A stretch of 64,000 nucleotides of DNA from an uncultured Pseudomonadota bacterium (GCA_913060515.1 CAJXRZ010000021.1:1-64000), one strand, 5' to 3'; shown: positions 41,118 through 50,751, counted from the stretch's first letter. Translations and numbers: made by a program. Notes: generated from the letters alone by a model not told the origin.

Positions 41118-43607
41118 TTAATCCCGGTGTACGTAGCCCATGGCCTCGAGGGCCTCGGTCAGCTCGTCGTTGGTGCCGTCGATCTGCTTGCCGGTGGGCA
41201 CCGGAGCGAAGCCCCAGGTGATGCTGTAGGAGCGTCCCCCCACGCTTCCGGTGCTGAAGGGACGGCCGAGGGTGTCTGGCCCCTCGAGGGTGCCTTCGGC
41301 GAGCTGTGGTTCCTGAGGATCGCCGTCTGGAATCATCCAGGTGAGGGAGAGGCCCTCTATCTCCCTAGGGTCGCCCTTGGGCACCACGTAGATCTCTCGG
41401 CCGCCCTTCTTGCCCGGCATGATGACGAGCTCGTATGCGCCCTCGTCGTCGGGGCCGGTCATGGCCATCAAGCTGCCCTTGAGTGGATCTTGGCCCAGCC
41501 AAGCGGTCTCGATTCCCTGGGGATGAGAGATGCGCAGGACCCGCTCGCCCTTGCTCGAGCTTGAGGCCTTCTCGAGGTTGATCCGCCAGCTCAAGGGCGC
41601 CGAAGTCTCAAGGACTTGGGCCATCGCGTTGGTGTAGGCGCTCAGGTCTTGACCCTTGGCCAGGTCCTTGCGCTCCAAGGGGTCCTGCTCCAGGTCCACC
41701 AAGGCCTGTTTACCTTGGTAGGTGCTCCATTTTTGGCCGTCTACCAGAACCCCCCAGCGTTCCTGACCGTACAAGGGACGCCCGAAGCTCTGGGGGCGAT
41801 CCTGGAGCTCTTGAAGGGTCTGCTCTTCGCCTGCGATTGCGCTGAGCAAGCTTCGACCCAACATGTTCATCGACGACGGTGCCTGAACGTTGAGCAGATC
41901 CAAAACCGTCGGGGTGAGATCGAGGAGGGAGACTGGGGCCTTCACGCGGGCCGCTGGCACATTGGGACCCTTGAGGATGAAGGGCACCCGCAGCAGCTCG
42001 TCGTAGAGGCTGTGGCCGTGTTCGAAGTCATCGTGATCCCAGAACTCTTCACCGTGGTCCGAGAAGATCAGGACATTGGCGTCTGGGAGGGACTCCAAAA
42101 GGGGAGCGAGGACATCGTCAGTGAAGGACAGGTTCTGGTCGTAGCGGTCCATGACCCACTGCTTGGTTCCTTCAAGATCTTCACGAGCGGCGCGCAGAAT
42201 GTAGCTGCGTGTGGAACCCCAGCTCAAGCCAGCGGGTGGTTTGCTTGCCCACTTACGCCGGTACTGTAGCGGCTCGGTGTAGGGCAGGTGCATGTCCATG
42301 GTGTGCAGCAGAACAAGGGTGTCCCGATCCTTGTTGCGGCCCATGAAGTCTTGGAGCTTCTCGACCTGTTCGTCGACGGTTGGCCAGTTCTCTACGCTGT
42401 ACTGAGACCAGCCTTGGGCCATGTCGAAGTTGGCGCTCAAGTAGACGTTTCCGACAAAGGCGCCTGTCGCGTAGCCCTGCTCGGCCAGCACATCTGCCAG
42501 GTGAGGGCCACTCTCCCAATGCTCAGGTTGGCGGCCCGTTAGTGCGCTGCGCGTGCTTGGCAGAGTCCAGGGGGCGACGGAGCGCGCCTGCTCAAAGACG
42601 GCAGCATCTTCGGCCCAGCGGTCCAGCTGCGGCGTTGTGTCGCGCTCGTATCCGTACAAGCCCATGTGATCTGGCCGGGTCGTGTCCAAGAACACCAACA
42701 CCATGCGCTGCGGATCGCTCAGGGGCGTGTAGATCACTGGATCGGCCAGGAAGACGTAGTCCAGGGTGGTGTCGCTGGAGTCCTGTGTGCGGATCACCAC
42801 GTCAACGACCTGGCCGGACCACTTGGAGAGGTCCACTCGGATGGCACTCCAATCTTCTGTTCCGATGCGACCTCGGAAGACTTGCTCCGCCTCCAGGTTC
42901 GGGGCGCGAACCTCTACGATGACCTCCGATCCGTCGCTCTGAGCGCGGACCTTGGCCTCGGGGGGGAGGACCAGAGCTTCAAAGCTGAGCACTGCGTTGA
43001 GAGCCAAGGCGCGCCCGCCGTAGATCACCTCGCTTGGGGCTGGCAGAAGCAGGCCTGTGCGTGTGTCTTCGCCGACCTGTAGAGAGCGCTGGATGAAGCG
43101 CTCTTGCTCGCTTGGGCTTTGGGGCTCATCGCTGAAGGTCTCCAGGTTCAAGGCGTCTTCTCGCTCTTGTGCAGTGCCCCATTTCAGCTGGTAGTCACCA
43201 TCCTGCGGCACGTCACCCTTGGTGCGTACCATCACGGTCTCCGCCGTGAAGGCCCAGGTCCCGCTGCCCCCGCCCTTCTTCTTGTTGTGCTTGAGCACCT
43301 TGCCCTGCTCGGTGAGCACGGCCATGCCAGAAGGCGGGCTGGAGAAGAAGAGACTGCGCGGACGTGCCGGCAGCCTGGCCTCGTAGGTGCTCACGCCGTC
43401 AACGGTACGAACGAGCGTAAATGGCCCTTGGATGGGCATTAGCTTTGGGGCCGGAGCTCCCCCTGGTCGCACGCTGAGTGGTATCTCCAGTGATTTGGGC
43501 GCCTCACGCCCAATGGCCCACGCAGCAGCCCCCGGAGTGTCCCTTGGGACAGCATCCGGGGGCGCTGTGTCGCTCATGCAGCCGCTGAGGGCGAAGAGCC
43601 AAATCAT
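41118..43607 (-). CDS. Large sulfatase-fold lipoprotein with N- and C-terminal beta domains
   Basis: An 829-residue lipoprotein (MIWLFALSGCMSD). Residues about 310-640 are the sulfatase/phosphoglycerol-transferase fold: VLVFLDTTRPDHMGLYGY, the nucleophile position in APWTLPSTRSALTGR, HTMDMHLPYTEP, IFSDHGEEFWDHDDFEHGH. The formylglycine cysteine of true sulfatases is replaced by Thr (TLPSTR), as in LtaS-like or phosphonate-type enzymes, so hydrolysis of sulfate esters is doubtful. About 300 residues precede it (two likely beta-sandwich regions) and 190 follow. The gene lies 3 bases after the metalloprotease stop, so it is probably part of that operon. Confidence 0.83.
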   Translation of the reverse strand: MIWLFALSGCMSDTAPPDAVPRDTPGAAAWAIGREAPKSLEIPLSVRPGGAPAPKLMPIQGPFTLVRTVDGVSTYEARLPARPRSLFFSSPPSGMAVLTEQGKVLKHNKKKGGGSGTWAFTAETVMVRTKGDVPQDGDYQLKWGTAQEREDALNLETFSDEPQSPSEQERFIQRSLQVGEDTRTGLLLPAPSEVIYGGRALALNAVLSFEALVLPPEAKVRAQSDGSEVIVEVRAPNLEAEQVFRGRIGTEDWSAIRVDLSKWSGQVVDVVIRTQDSSDTTLDYVFLADPVIYTPLSDPQRMVLVFLDTTRPDHMGLYGYERDTTPQLDRWAEDAAVFEQARSVAPWTLPSTRSALTGRQPEHWESGPHLADVLAEQGYATGAFVGNVYLSANFDMAQGWSQYSVENWPTVDEQVEKLQDFMGRNKDRDTLVLLHTMDMHLPYTEPLQYRRKWASKPPAGLSWGSTRSYILRAAREDLEGTKQWVMDRYDQNLSFTDDVLAPLLESLPDANVLIFSDHGEEFWDHDDFEHGHSLYDELLRVPFILKGPNVPAARVKAPVSLLDLTPTVLDLLNVQAPSSMNMLGRSLLSAIAGEEQTLQELQDRPQSFGRPLYGQERWGVLVDGQKWSTYQGKQALVDLEQDPLERKDLAKGQDLSAYTNAMAQVLETSAPLSWRINLEKASSSSKGERVLRISHPQGIETAWLGQDPLKGSLMAMTGPDDEGAYELVIMPGKKGGREIYVVPKGDPREIEGLSLTWMIPDGDPQEPQLAEGTLEGPDTLGRPFSTGSVGGRSYSITWGFAPVPTGKQIDGTNDELTEALEAMGYVHRD

Positions 43608-43610
43608 CTG

Positions 43611-45002
43611 TCAGCTGCGACGGCGGCGTCCCAGCACGAAGGCCAGGGCCAAGCCGGCGAATGCCAGGCCTGTGCCGCCCATTCCGCCGGTGGTGCTGCT
43701 GCAACCGAAGCCGTCTCCGCGGCTCTCTTCGATATCGAAGCTGTCTTCCATGCTGACTTCGCCAGCAGGGCCCATTGCGGTGAGCTTGACGGTGTACTTG
43801 CCCTCACCGAACTCGGTGAAGTCCAGCTTGGGAGACCATGCGCCGAAGGCGATGATGGGTTCACCAGAGGCGCTGTCGCCTTCGTAGACTTCCCAGTTCA
43901 GACCGTCAATGCAGCCGTAGGTGGAGACGTTGGTGGTGTTGACCAGTTGGTAGACCAGCCCGTTTTCGTGATTCAGCTCGAAGCCAGGATCTGGCTCCTC
44001 GCAGACCAGCACGTGTGCGCGTTGGGTCTGGCTGACATCCCAGTCTCCACAGGTGTCGGACAGGCCGGTCACGTCTGCGGTAACGGTGAACTGGCCTTGG
44101 TCTTCGAAGGTGTGGCAGGGCTCCAGCTCGTCAGAGGTCGTACCGTCTCCGAAGTTCCATGCGACGCCTTGGATCTCGGCTTCGTACTCTTCATCAACTT
44201 GAAGCTCGAAGCAGACCTCGAGGGGAGCTGGTCCGAATCGCACCGAGTCTTCGGTGACGTTCCAAGTGATGTAGGGACCGTAGAGAGCGGTGATGCCCTC
44301 GATGTCGTCTGCATCGATGGATGCGCTTGCGGTGTCGCAAGGGCCTGCGGTCCAGTACATCGTGGCGTTCAGGAGATCGGAGTCGACGCAGAGGTCGCCG
44401 TCATCGCAGGAGTGACCCATGCCCAAGCTGTGGCCGACCTCGTGGGTCATGACTGCTTCGGCTGCGTAGGTACCTGCTGGACACTCCTCTTCCAAGGCAT
44501 TGACCATGCCCCAGTTGATGTTGTCGTTCATGACAATGTCGCAGTTCCGGATGGCCCGGATCTGCTCACCAGCGATGATATCGATGATGGGGCTGTCGTA
44601 GGGGCACAAGGTCGCGCCCAGGATGCCCGCCGCGAGCTCATCTGCGGGGTCGTCCCAGTAGATGCCGTAGGTGTCGTCGTCGGTGAAGCCCAAGTGAGCG
44701 TTCGTGGTTCCGCCGTACTCAAAAGGCACGTCGGCGCACAGCGCCGTGTCGTATCGCTGCCACTCTGGGCCGAGCTGCTCCTCGCAGTACTCCGTCCAGT
44801 TCCAGTTGCAGAAGGACTTGATCAGCACGTCCTCTTGGGGGTAGCGGCCGGTCTCTGCGTCCGGAACTTGGGGGAGCGAGTCCTCCAAGTAGGTCGAGGT
44901 CTGCACCACGATGGGCAGATCTTCGCTGTCCCACTTGCGCGCGGGAACTACGAACTTGAAGGCTTCGGCTGGGCTGCTGAGCAGCATCAGGCTGATAATC
45001 AT
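43611..45002 (-). CDS. Secreted matrixin-like zinc metalloprotease with PKD-like domains and MYXO-CTERM-like tail
   Basis: A 463-residue protein with signal MIISLMLLSSPAEAF. The M10-type zinc site HEVGHSLGMGH is at residues 187-197. The catalytic part is rich in Cys pairs. A PKD-like domain follows (CFELQVDEEYEAEIQG, VAWNFGDGTTSDELEPCHTF). The C-terminus FGCSSTTGGMGG-hydrophobic segment-GRRRRS has the layout of the MYXO-CTERM sorting signal (Cys motif, membrane helix, Arg cluster), which directs proteins to the myxobacterial surface. Start overlaps the stop of the upstream secreted protein (ATGA), forming a two-gene unit found in related bacteria. Confidence 0.88.
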   Translation of the reverse strand: MIISLMLLSSPAEAFKFVVPARKWDSEDLPIVVQTSTYLEDSLPQVPDAETGRYPQEDVLIKSFCNWNWTEYCEEQLGPEWQRYDTALCADVPFEYGGTTNAHLGFTDDDTYGIYWDDPADELAAGILGATLCPYDSPIIDIIAGEQIRAIRNCDIVMNDNINWGMVNALEEECPAGTYAAEAVMTHEVGHSLGMGHSCDDGDLCVDSDLLNATMYWTAGPCDTASASIDADDIEGITALYGPYITWNVTEDSVRFGPAPLEVCFELQVDEEYEAEIQGVAWNFGDGTTSDELEPCHTFEDQGQFTVTADVTGLSDTCGDWDVSQTQRAHVLVCEEPDPGFELNHENGLVYQLVNTTNVSTYGCIDGLNWEVYEGDSASGEPIIAFGAWSPKLDFTEFGEGKYTVKLTAMGPAGEVSMEDSFDIEESRGDGFGCSSTTGGMGGTGLAFAGLALAFVLGRRRRS

Positions 45003-45649
45003 TGTTGCCCCACAGCAGGAACGGTGTTGATGCGCTCAAGGCGGTCAAGGGATGCGCCGGGGATTGGCTTGCCGTCCCAACCCTGTGCGACCCGGGCCTG
45101 AATCTGGGCCTCTACGTCGTCTGCGTAGACGCGCTGGTTCTGCGGGGGGTGGGGGATGAAGCGGTGGTCGTAGTGCCACTCTTGTCCGACGGTGGCGCGA
45201 ACCAGCATCTCGCGTCCGTTGTCGGGGTCGATGCGAACGGTGAACTTGCCGATGTCACCGCCGACGACGCGCCAGAGGCCGCTGTTGCTCTTGTCCAAGT
45301 AGAGCAGGGTCTGCTCACCAGGGGAGAAGCGGGTGAAGACGCTGAGGGTCAGCCCTTCGCCGCTCTCTGAACCACCGAGCTGGTGCACGATGACGCTGCG
45401 GGTGGCGCTCTCGCCCTTGTAGACGCGCTCCACCTCGACGGATGCCAATGTCCAGATGGAGCCAGCGGCGTCCTTCTCTGTCCAGACTTCCGAGACGGTG
45501 CCGCGAACGATGAGTTCGGAGGCATCCACCATCTGATTTGGGCTCAAGTCGGCGACCGAGCGTGCCTGTGCCGTTGGGCTTTGGGCCGTAACGGTCACCA
45601 GGGTGGCTATAGGTAGGGCCACCAAGAGGGCGAGGGTGAGCTTCCGCAT
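44999..45649 (-). CDS. Secreted protein coupled to the metalloprotease
   Basis: A 216-residue protein; ATG 45649 (MRKLTLALLVALPIATLVTV) gives a normal signal peptide and has GGAGGT upstream. The mature part (LSPNQMVDASELIVRGTVSEVW, SVEVERVYKGESATRSVIVHQLGGSE, GEQTLLYLDKSNSGLWRVVGG) resembles the small beta-barrel proteins frequently encoded next to matrixin-like proteases in Myxococcota. A role as inhibitor, chaperone or substrate-binding partner of the protease is an inference from the ATGA coupling. Confidence 0.75.
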   Translation of the reverse strand: MRKLTLALLVALPIATLVTVTAQSPTAQARSVADLSPNQMVDASELIVRGTVSEVWTEKDAAGSIWTLASVEVERVYKGESATRSVIVHQLGGSESGEGLTLSVFTRFSPGEQTLLYLDKSNSGLWRVVGGDIGKFTVRIDPDNGREMLVRATVGQEWHYDHRFIPHPPQNQRVYADDVEAQIQARVAQGWDGKPIPGASLDRLERINTVPAVGQQ

Positions 45650-45681
45650 GTGCGCAGACCTCCAGAAGGGTTCAGCGGCAT

Positions 45682-45711
45682 CTAATACCCGTAGATGGGG
45701 GTGCAGGTCAA
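45682..45711 (-). promoter_or_regulatory. Sigma-70-type promoter for the metalloprotease operon
   Basis: On the minus strand TTGACC (45706-45711) is followed after 18 bases by TATTAG (45682-45687), about 33 bases before the start at 45649. Both hexamers are close to consensus. The 45650-45988 gap (339 bases) otherwise holds the plus-strand promoter described separately and no gene. Confidence 0.6.
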
Positions 45712-45876
45712 GGCGAGCTGTTTGGCGGATCCGGCAGGGGCCCTTGCCGGTGGCGCAAGCGGTGATCACTGTTTGAGAACGGGTGCGCCGGAGGTGGGGC
45801 TTTACTGAGGAACTCTAAGATGGGCCTTGGGTGCCGATGATCCGGCGAGTGAACACAGCCTTGTCGGGTCTGCACC

Positions 45877-45905
45877 TTGACGGTGTTGGTCGCATCACGT
45901 AATCG
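45877..45905 (+). promoter_or_regulatory. Candidate sigma-70-type promoter for the TonB-dependent receptor operon
   Basis: TTGACG (45877-45882), 17-base spacer, TAATCG (45900-45905), about 84 bases upstream of the receptor start. The -35 is good and the -10 moderate. A short symmetric stretch (CACGTAATCGTG, 45896-45907) overlaps the -10 and could be a regulator site. Confidence 0.5.
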
Positions 45906-45988
45906 TGCAGCGCTACGCAACCCTCTCATGACGTGAGGGTGGCCCCTGCCCGGGGCTTATTTTGGTTCCCTGCCTCTGGAGGCCGCAT

Positions 45989-48730
45989 ATGCGCGGTTCC
46001 TCGTTCTTCAAGCTGCTCCTCGTGCTGCTTCTGCCCCTCACCCTGCTCTTCGGCAGCAGCGATGCGATGGCGCAGACCACCGGCACCATCAAGGGTGTGA
46101 CCCTAGATGACGGAGGCTTGGCAATCCCAGGCGTTCTCGTCTCTTTGTCATCACCTGCGCTCATCGGTGGCGCTCAGCAGCAAAGCTCTGACGGCCAGGG
46201 CCGTTTTCTATTCACGAAGTTGCCCCCGGGCATCTACGTGGTGCGTGCCGAGATGGCTGGATTTGGTACCGTCGAGTACCAAGACATCCAGGTCCTCATC
46301 GGCAAGACCGTGCCTCTCACCATCGAGATGACCTTCCAGGAAGCTGGCGGAGTCATGGTGGTCAAGGACACGCCTCCGGCGATCGACACGGAGCAGACTC
46401 AGCGAACGACGGTCATGACCAAAGAGTTCCTGGATCGCGTTCCTACCGGCCGTGACTACCTGCAAGCAGTCAGCGCAGCACCTGGTGTTGTCGGCGGCGG
46501 CAACGCAAGCATGGCTGGTGGCGCCGGCAACGAGAACACCTACATGATCGACGGTGTCAACATCACCGACCCGGTCACCGGTACCTTCTCCCTGAACTTC
46601 AACTTCGACGCCATTGAGCAGCTCGAGGTCGTCACGGGCGCATTTGACGCGGAGCACCCCAACAACTTGGGTGGCATCGTCAACATCGTGACCCAGACCG
46701 GTGGAAACACCCTGGAGTTCCAGTCCAACATCTTCTACGCCAACGGCAACTGGGCGCCCAAGACGGACGCTCGCTACACGGCAGATGGTGTTCAGCTCTC
46801 GCCGACTGACTTTGACAGTCAGTTCACGACCTACCAGATCAGCGGTCAGGTCAGCGGACCCATCGTTCGCGACAAGGCTTGGTTCCTGATCAGCTACCAG
46901 AGCAGCCGCAGCCAGATTGCCAACGTCGGCATCGACCTGCCCCGTGACTACGAGGGTCACTACTTGATGACGAAGTTGACCGCGCAGCCCACCGCCGCGC
47001 ATCGCTTCACCGTCTTGGCTCAGACCAACCCCACCACTGTGGACAACACCAACCAGAGCGACCGATTCGTGCGCCCTGAAGCTCAGAGCCGTCAGGTTCA
47101 GGGCGGTCTGGTCACTTCGCTTCAGTGGGACTGGTTCATCAGCCCCGAGATCTTCGTGGAGACCAAGGGCACCATCCAGAAGAGCTACATCGAGACCAGC
47201 GCGGTCCCTTGTACTCATGACACCAAGCTCGGCTACCACCCTTGTCAGCCCGACGAGCTTGAGAACAGCCTGGACATCCTGACCCCTGGTCGCCTGGGCA
47301 GCTTCAACGCCTACGACTCGGAGAACTACCCCTTCTTCCAGTTCGACGACCGCTTCCGCAACAGCGTCAGCACCAAGGTCAGCCTGCTGCAGCGGAGCAT
47401 CCCCTTCCTGCCAGGTACCCATGACTTCAAGACTGGCTTTGAGTTCAACCGTCTGGCCACTGAGCGGACCTACGGCTACTCGGGCAACATCTACTACGTA
47501 GACTTGAACCAGGTCATCTACGACCCAGGTACCTACTCCAACTACTACTGGATCGAGACCACTGGCGCGCTGACCTACAAGCAGTCCGGTGAGTCTTACG
47601 GTGCCTTCGTCCAGGACGTCTACAAGCCTGTGGACAACCTGACCCTTCGCGTCGGTGTTCGCTACGACCGTTCGGTGCAGCGTGCTGACACCAACGATGC
47701 GGTTGTGAACTTTGGTGTCTGGGGCCCCCGCCTCTACACCGCGTGGGACCCCTTTGGGGACGACAAGACCAAGATCAGTGGTGGCTACGGCCGCTTCAAC
47801 GCGATCGGAAACTTGGGTGTCGCCAACGACCTGAACTCTTCTGGGTTCGGTACCAAGCTCTACCTGGGTGAGTTCTTTGGCGAGTACTCCAACGGTGCTC
47901 CCCAGAACTACAGCCTGTCTCCCAACGAGAACTTGAACACGGTCCACGACAAGCTGACCGCTCCTCACTCCGATGAGTTTGTCATCGGTGCCGAGCGCCA
48001 GGTCATCGACGACATCGTCTTCGCGACCAACTTCACCGCCAAGTTCACCCGCAACCAGTACGTGTACGACGAGACCAACGTCATCTGGGACGAGGACGGC
48101 TTCGGCTTCCTCGGAACCAGCAACGGTGAGATCGAGAGCCTCTTCCGTCTGCGTACTCCCAGCGTCTCCCGCCGCGACTACTACCAGACCGACGTTCAGG
48201 CTCGGAAGAACTTCTCCAACCGCTGGTTGGCTTCGGTCACCTACTCCTACGTCGTGTCCAAGGGCACCGTGTTGGGTGGTGGTGGCAGCGCCTTGGCAGT
48301 GCCTTCGCAGGCTGACTTCTCCTACGGCAACTTGTCCACGGACATTCGCCACCAGGTCAAGGCCTTCGGTGCTTACGAACTTCCAAACGACCCATGGACG
48401 ACCAACATCGGCGTGAGTCTGCAGTACTACAGTGGCCAGCCTCTGAGCCGCTACTACTACGGTGCTGGCTACGGCGGTTCGAACATCCTCAAGTCGGACA
48501 TCGGTACTTACACCCGCGTCCGTCCGGTGTACTACGCCAGCCTGCAGGTCTCCCAAGACATCGACGTTCGCAAGGGTCAGTTCCGCGTCTACGGCATCTT
48601 CGAGAACGCCGTCAACGCTCGCAACCCTGTGGGCGTCAATGGAGCCTTCCTCTACCAGCAGAACCGCTGGGTCATCACCAGCCGCCAGTCGCCAGTCGAG
48701 ATTCAGTTCGGCGGCGAGTACCGCTTCTAA
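45989..48730 (+). CDS. TonB-dependent receptor with N-terminal carboxypeptidase-regulatory-like domain (Oar-like)
   Basis: A 913-residue outer-membrane beta-barrel. ATG 45989 (MRGSSFFKLLLVLLLPLTLL) follows TCTGGAGG and gives a signal peptide ending near AMAQ. Residues about 30-110 form the CarboxypepD_reg-like domain (TGTIKGVTLDDGGLAIPGVLV, GIYVVRAEMAGFGTVEYQDI). The plug contains DRVPTGRDYLQAVSAAPGVV, YMIDGVNITDPVTG and FDAIEQLEVVTGAF. The barrel ends in VEIQFGGEYRF with a terminal aromatic residue, as required for barrel insertion. Myxococcal Oar proteins of this type work in adhesion or export of signals; the substrate here is unknown. Codon use is strongly biased, suggesting high expression. 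Two lipoprotein genes follow. Confidence 0.92.
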   Translation: MRGSSFFKLLLVLLLPLTLLFGSSDAMAQTTGTIKGVTLDDGGLAIPGVLVSLSSPALIGGAQQQSSDGQGRFLFTKLPPGIYVVRAEMAGFGTVEYQDIQVLIGKTVPLTIEMTFQEAGGVMVVKDTPPAIDTEQTQRTTVMTKEFLDRVPTGRDYLQAVSAAPGVVGGGNASMAGGAGNENTYMIDGVNITDPVTGTFSLNFNFDAIEQLEVVTGAFDAEHPNNLGGIVNIVTQTGGNTLEFQSNIFYANGNWAPKTDARYTADGVQLSPTDFDSQFTTYQISGQVSGPIVRDKAWFLISYQSSRSQIANVGIDLPRDYEGHYLMTKLTAQPTAAHRFTVLAQTNPTTVDNTNQSDRFVRPEAQSRQVQGGLVTSLQWDWFISPEIFVETKGTIQKSYIETSAVPCTHDTKLGYHPCQPDELENSLDILTPGRLGSFNAYDSENYPFFQFDDRFRNSVSTKVSLLQRSIPFLPGTHDFKTGFEFNRLATERTYGYSGNIYYVDLNQVIYDPGTYSNYYWIETTGALTYKQSGESYGAFVQDVYKPVDNLTLRVGVRYDRSVQRADTNDAVVNFGVWGPRLYTAWDPFGDDKTKISGGYGRFNAIGNLGVANDLNSSGFGTKLYLGEFFGEYSNGAPQNYSLSPNENLNTVHDKLTAPHSDEFVIGAERQVIDDIVFATNFTAKFTRNQYVYDETNVIWDEDGFGFLGTSNGEIESLFRLRTPSVSRRDYYQTDVQARKNFSNRWLASVTYSYVVSKGTVLGGGGSALAVPSQADFSYGNLSTDIRHQVKAFGAYELPNDPWTTNIGVSLQYYSGQPLSRYYYGAGYGGSNILKSDIGTYTRVRPVYYASLQVSQDIDVRKGQFRVYGIFENAVNARNPVGVNGAFLYQQNRWVITSRQSPVEIQFGGEYRF

Positions 48731-48739
48731 GGGCTCAAC

Positions 48740-49657
48740 ATGCTTTCACTATTTCTCTTGATAAGCGTTGGTTGCAGCTACGATGAGCAGCTGCCACAGG
48801 CCAACATCAGCGGTACGCTGATCATCCCCGCTGAAGCAGCCACTCGAACGGTGCTGGATCCCATTACGGGCGAGTCCAGCGAGGTGACGGACTCCCGCTT
48901 CATCGGCCCGGTCTACTTGGGTGCGTTCCCAAGTGTGACCGAGCTGGACTACGGCTACGCCCACCCCGAGATGGGGCCTGTCATTCAGGCTGACATCGAA
49001 GGGAACACCTACCCCTACGGTGGTGGTTCGGTCGGTCGCTTTGACTTTGCTTGCTTCGAGTACTTGGCCTGTAGGACTCCAACAGGTCGCTTCACCGACT
49101 ACGACGATCTGCTCAGCTTCTTCGCTGATGTTGTCGGTGACCCGGTACAGGATGCCTTCGGAAACGAGGTCGTCTCTGCCGGCTACATGCAGGCCGTCTG
49201 CTACGACCTCTTTGAGATCACCGCAGACTACGAGATGGAGTGGATCTCCGACGTCTCCGACTACCAGGGTGAGAAGCTCGATCGCTTGGACTTCGTCCAG
49301 AACAGCGATGGTGACTTTGAGGCACAGTTCGACCTCTGGCGCGTCAACTATGCTCCAGACATGAAGATCTGGGGCTGGATGGATGCTCCGACGGATCTGG
49401 ACTTTGGTGTTGCCAACCAGCGCTACAAGTTCGGTACCTGCAATGAGCAGAACGGCCAGCAGAACAACGAGTACAACAACGACTTTGTGTACGGCGTCAC
49501 GCAGATCGACCTGCTGAACTTCCCAGGTCGCTACATTGGTGGCGGTGACTGGGTTGTTGGCATGGACGACGTGATCACGGTCGATGCAGAGACCGCTGAA
49601 GACTACCGGGCCAATCCGCCAGAAATCACCGTGCGCATCGCATCGAAGGTGGAGTAG
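48740..49657 (+). CDS. Lipoprotein encoded with the TonB-dependent receptor (1)
   Basis: A 305-residue lipoprotein (MLSLFLLISVGCSYDEQLPQ, lipobox SVGC), 9 bases after the receptor stop. It starts with a short beta stretch (ANISGTLIIPAEAATRTV), then DSRFIGPVYLGAFPSV and an acidic, aromatic-rich body with Cys at FACFEYLACRT and QAVCYDLFE. It has the same codon bias as the receptor gene. It is not recognised. Cotranscription with a SusC-like receptor suggests a surface partner comparable in position, but not in sequence, to SusD proteins; this is an inference. Confidence 0.75.
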   Translation: MLSLFLLISVGCSYDEQLPQANISGTLIIPAEAATRTVLDPITGESSEVTDSRFIGPVYLGAFPSVTELDYGYAHPEMGPVIQADIEGNTYPYGGGSVGRFDFACFEYLACRTPTGRFTDYDDLLSFFADVVGDPVQDAFGNEVVSAGYMQAVCYDLFEITADYEMEWISDVSDYQGEKLDRLDFVQNSDGDFEAQFDLWRVNYAPDMKIWGWMDAPTDLDFGVANQRYKFGTCNEQNGQQNNEYNNDFVYGVTQIDLLNFPGRYIGGGDWVVGMDDVITVDAETAEDYRANPPEITVRIASKVE

Positions 49658-49659
49658 AC

Positions 49660-50628
49660 ATGCTGTTTCTGCTGACAATTTTTGCCTGTGGCCACGCCGG
49701 CGATGACTACGTCCCCAAGTCCGTAGAAGGCTATGAGGGCGTGAGCGTCTTGGGCGAGCTCACTCCGATGTCTCGCGACAACCTGCTCTCGACCACCGCC
49801 CGTCAGGAAGGGGTCACCTACGCGACCCTGACGCTCCCACGTGAGCAGCTCTTTGGTGGTGCAACTGCCAGCTTTGTCGCTGACGGCAGCACCTACTGCG
49901 TCGTGGTGGACCCAGAGGCCGTCACCTGGAACCAGTCGGTGGACTTTGAGGCACCCTCTGAGACCTACATCTTCAAGGACAACACCAGCGACGACGGTGA
50001 CCTGGACTTGTCGGTCGGTCTGAGTGCCAACTACACCGGCACCCCCGGTTACCAGATGGGCAACTTCGAGCAGGCCTACGAGGACTCTTTGGGTGCTCAG
50101 GTCACGGTGAACACCAACGAGTGTGTTCTGGTCGGTTCTCTGGGTCAGGTCGGTGCACACGCCGGTCGGGCGACTCCAGAGTTCTGCGAGATCGATACGA
50201 CTCTGCATCCTGGCCGTGAATACACCATCGCCTTGGATACCTGGTCGCTTCCACTGGACGACGACCTGCTCTCCTTCGGATTGGTCGTCATTGAAGGAAG
50301 CTGCGAGGGCATTCAGGATCAGGCAAACGTGCCGGACTGGGAGTGTGTCATTCCTGCTGAGTCCTGCACCCCAGAGGAGGCTGCGGCTGACAACTGCAAC
50401 GCGCGGGAGTCTAGCTTTGCGGCGATGGAGCTTGCGTACTGCAACCAGTTCCAGCACCTGTTCTGTGACTGTGCGATCAACCCCAGCGCCGACAACCCCT
50501 CGTGCAACACCTGCGAGGGTACCGTTGGCTTTGCCCTGGTCGAAGACCAGCTCACCGTCAGCCCAGTCTGTGCTGCCGATGGCTACGTCGCGGACCTGAG
50601 CGTCTTGAACCTCTGCTCGGCTGACTGA
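49660..50628 (+). CDS. Cys-rich lipoprotein encoded with the TonB-dependent receptor (2)
   Basis: A 322-residue lipoprotein (MLFLLTIFACGHAGDDY, lipobox IFAC), 2 bases after the previous stop with GGAG as ribosome binding site. The N-terminal 200 residues are beta-rich; the C-terminal 110 hold about ten cysteines (CEGIQD, CVIPAESCTPEEAAADNC, FCDCAINPS, CNTCEG, SPVCAADG), suggesting a compact disulfide-rich domain. No family recognised. It is the last gene of the receptor operon, which ends in the terminator at 50653. Confidence 0.75.
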   Translation: MLFLLTIFACGHAGDDYVPKSVEGYEGVSVLGELTPMSRDNLLSTTARQEGVTYATLTLPREQLFGGATASFVADGSTYCVVVDPEAVTWNQSVDFEAPSETYIFKDNTSDDGDLDLSVGLSANYTGTPGYQMGNFEQAYEDSLGAQVTVNTNECVLVGSLGQVGAHAGRATPEFCEIDTTLHPGREYTIALDTWSLPLDDDLLSFGLVVIEGSCEGIQDQANVPDWECVIPAESCTPEEAAADNCNARESSFAAMELAYCNQFQHLFCDCAINPSADNPSCNTCEGTVGFALVEDQLTVSPVCAADGYVADLSVLNLCSAD

Positions 50629-50652
50629 AGGTCTGCTGCCTTTGGGCAAGAG

Positions 50653-50689
50653 AAAAGCCGGCTACCCCAAAGGGTGGCCGGCCTTTTTT
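50653..50689 (+). terminator. Rho-independent terminator of the receptor operon
   Basis: GCCGGC (50657-50662) and ACCC (50664-50667) pair with GGGT (50672-50675) and GCCGGC (50677-50682) around a CAAA loop, followed by six T (50684-50689). The four A before the stem would give a T4 tail on the other strand, so it may also stop transcription from the convergent gene at 50752. Confidence 0.92.
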
Positions 50690-50751
50690 GTCTCTGGGTC
50701 CATTGGTCGGGCGCTGGGCTCTCCCAACGCCCCCCTTCTGAGCCCCTCCCC

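Noticed and set aside
46208-48556. 782-codon open frame antisense to the TonB-dependent receptor
   Set aside because: It mirrors a real, strongly biased gene; antisense frames stay open in high-GC DNA. The translation has no recognisable motif and is rich in Val/Gly/Asp typical of reversed codons.
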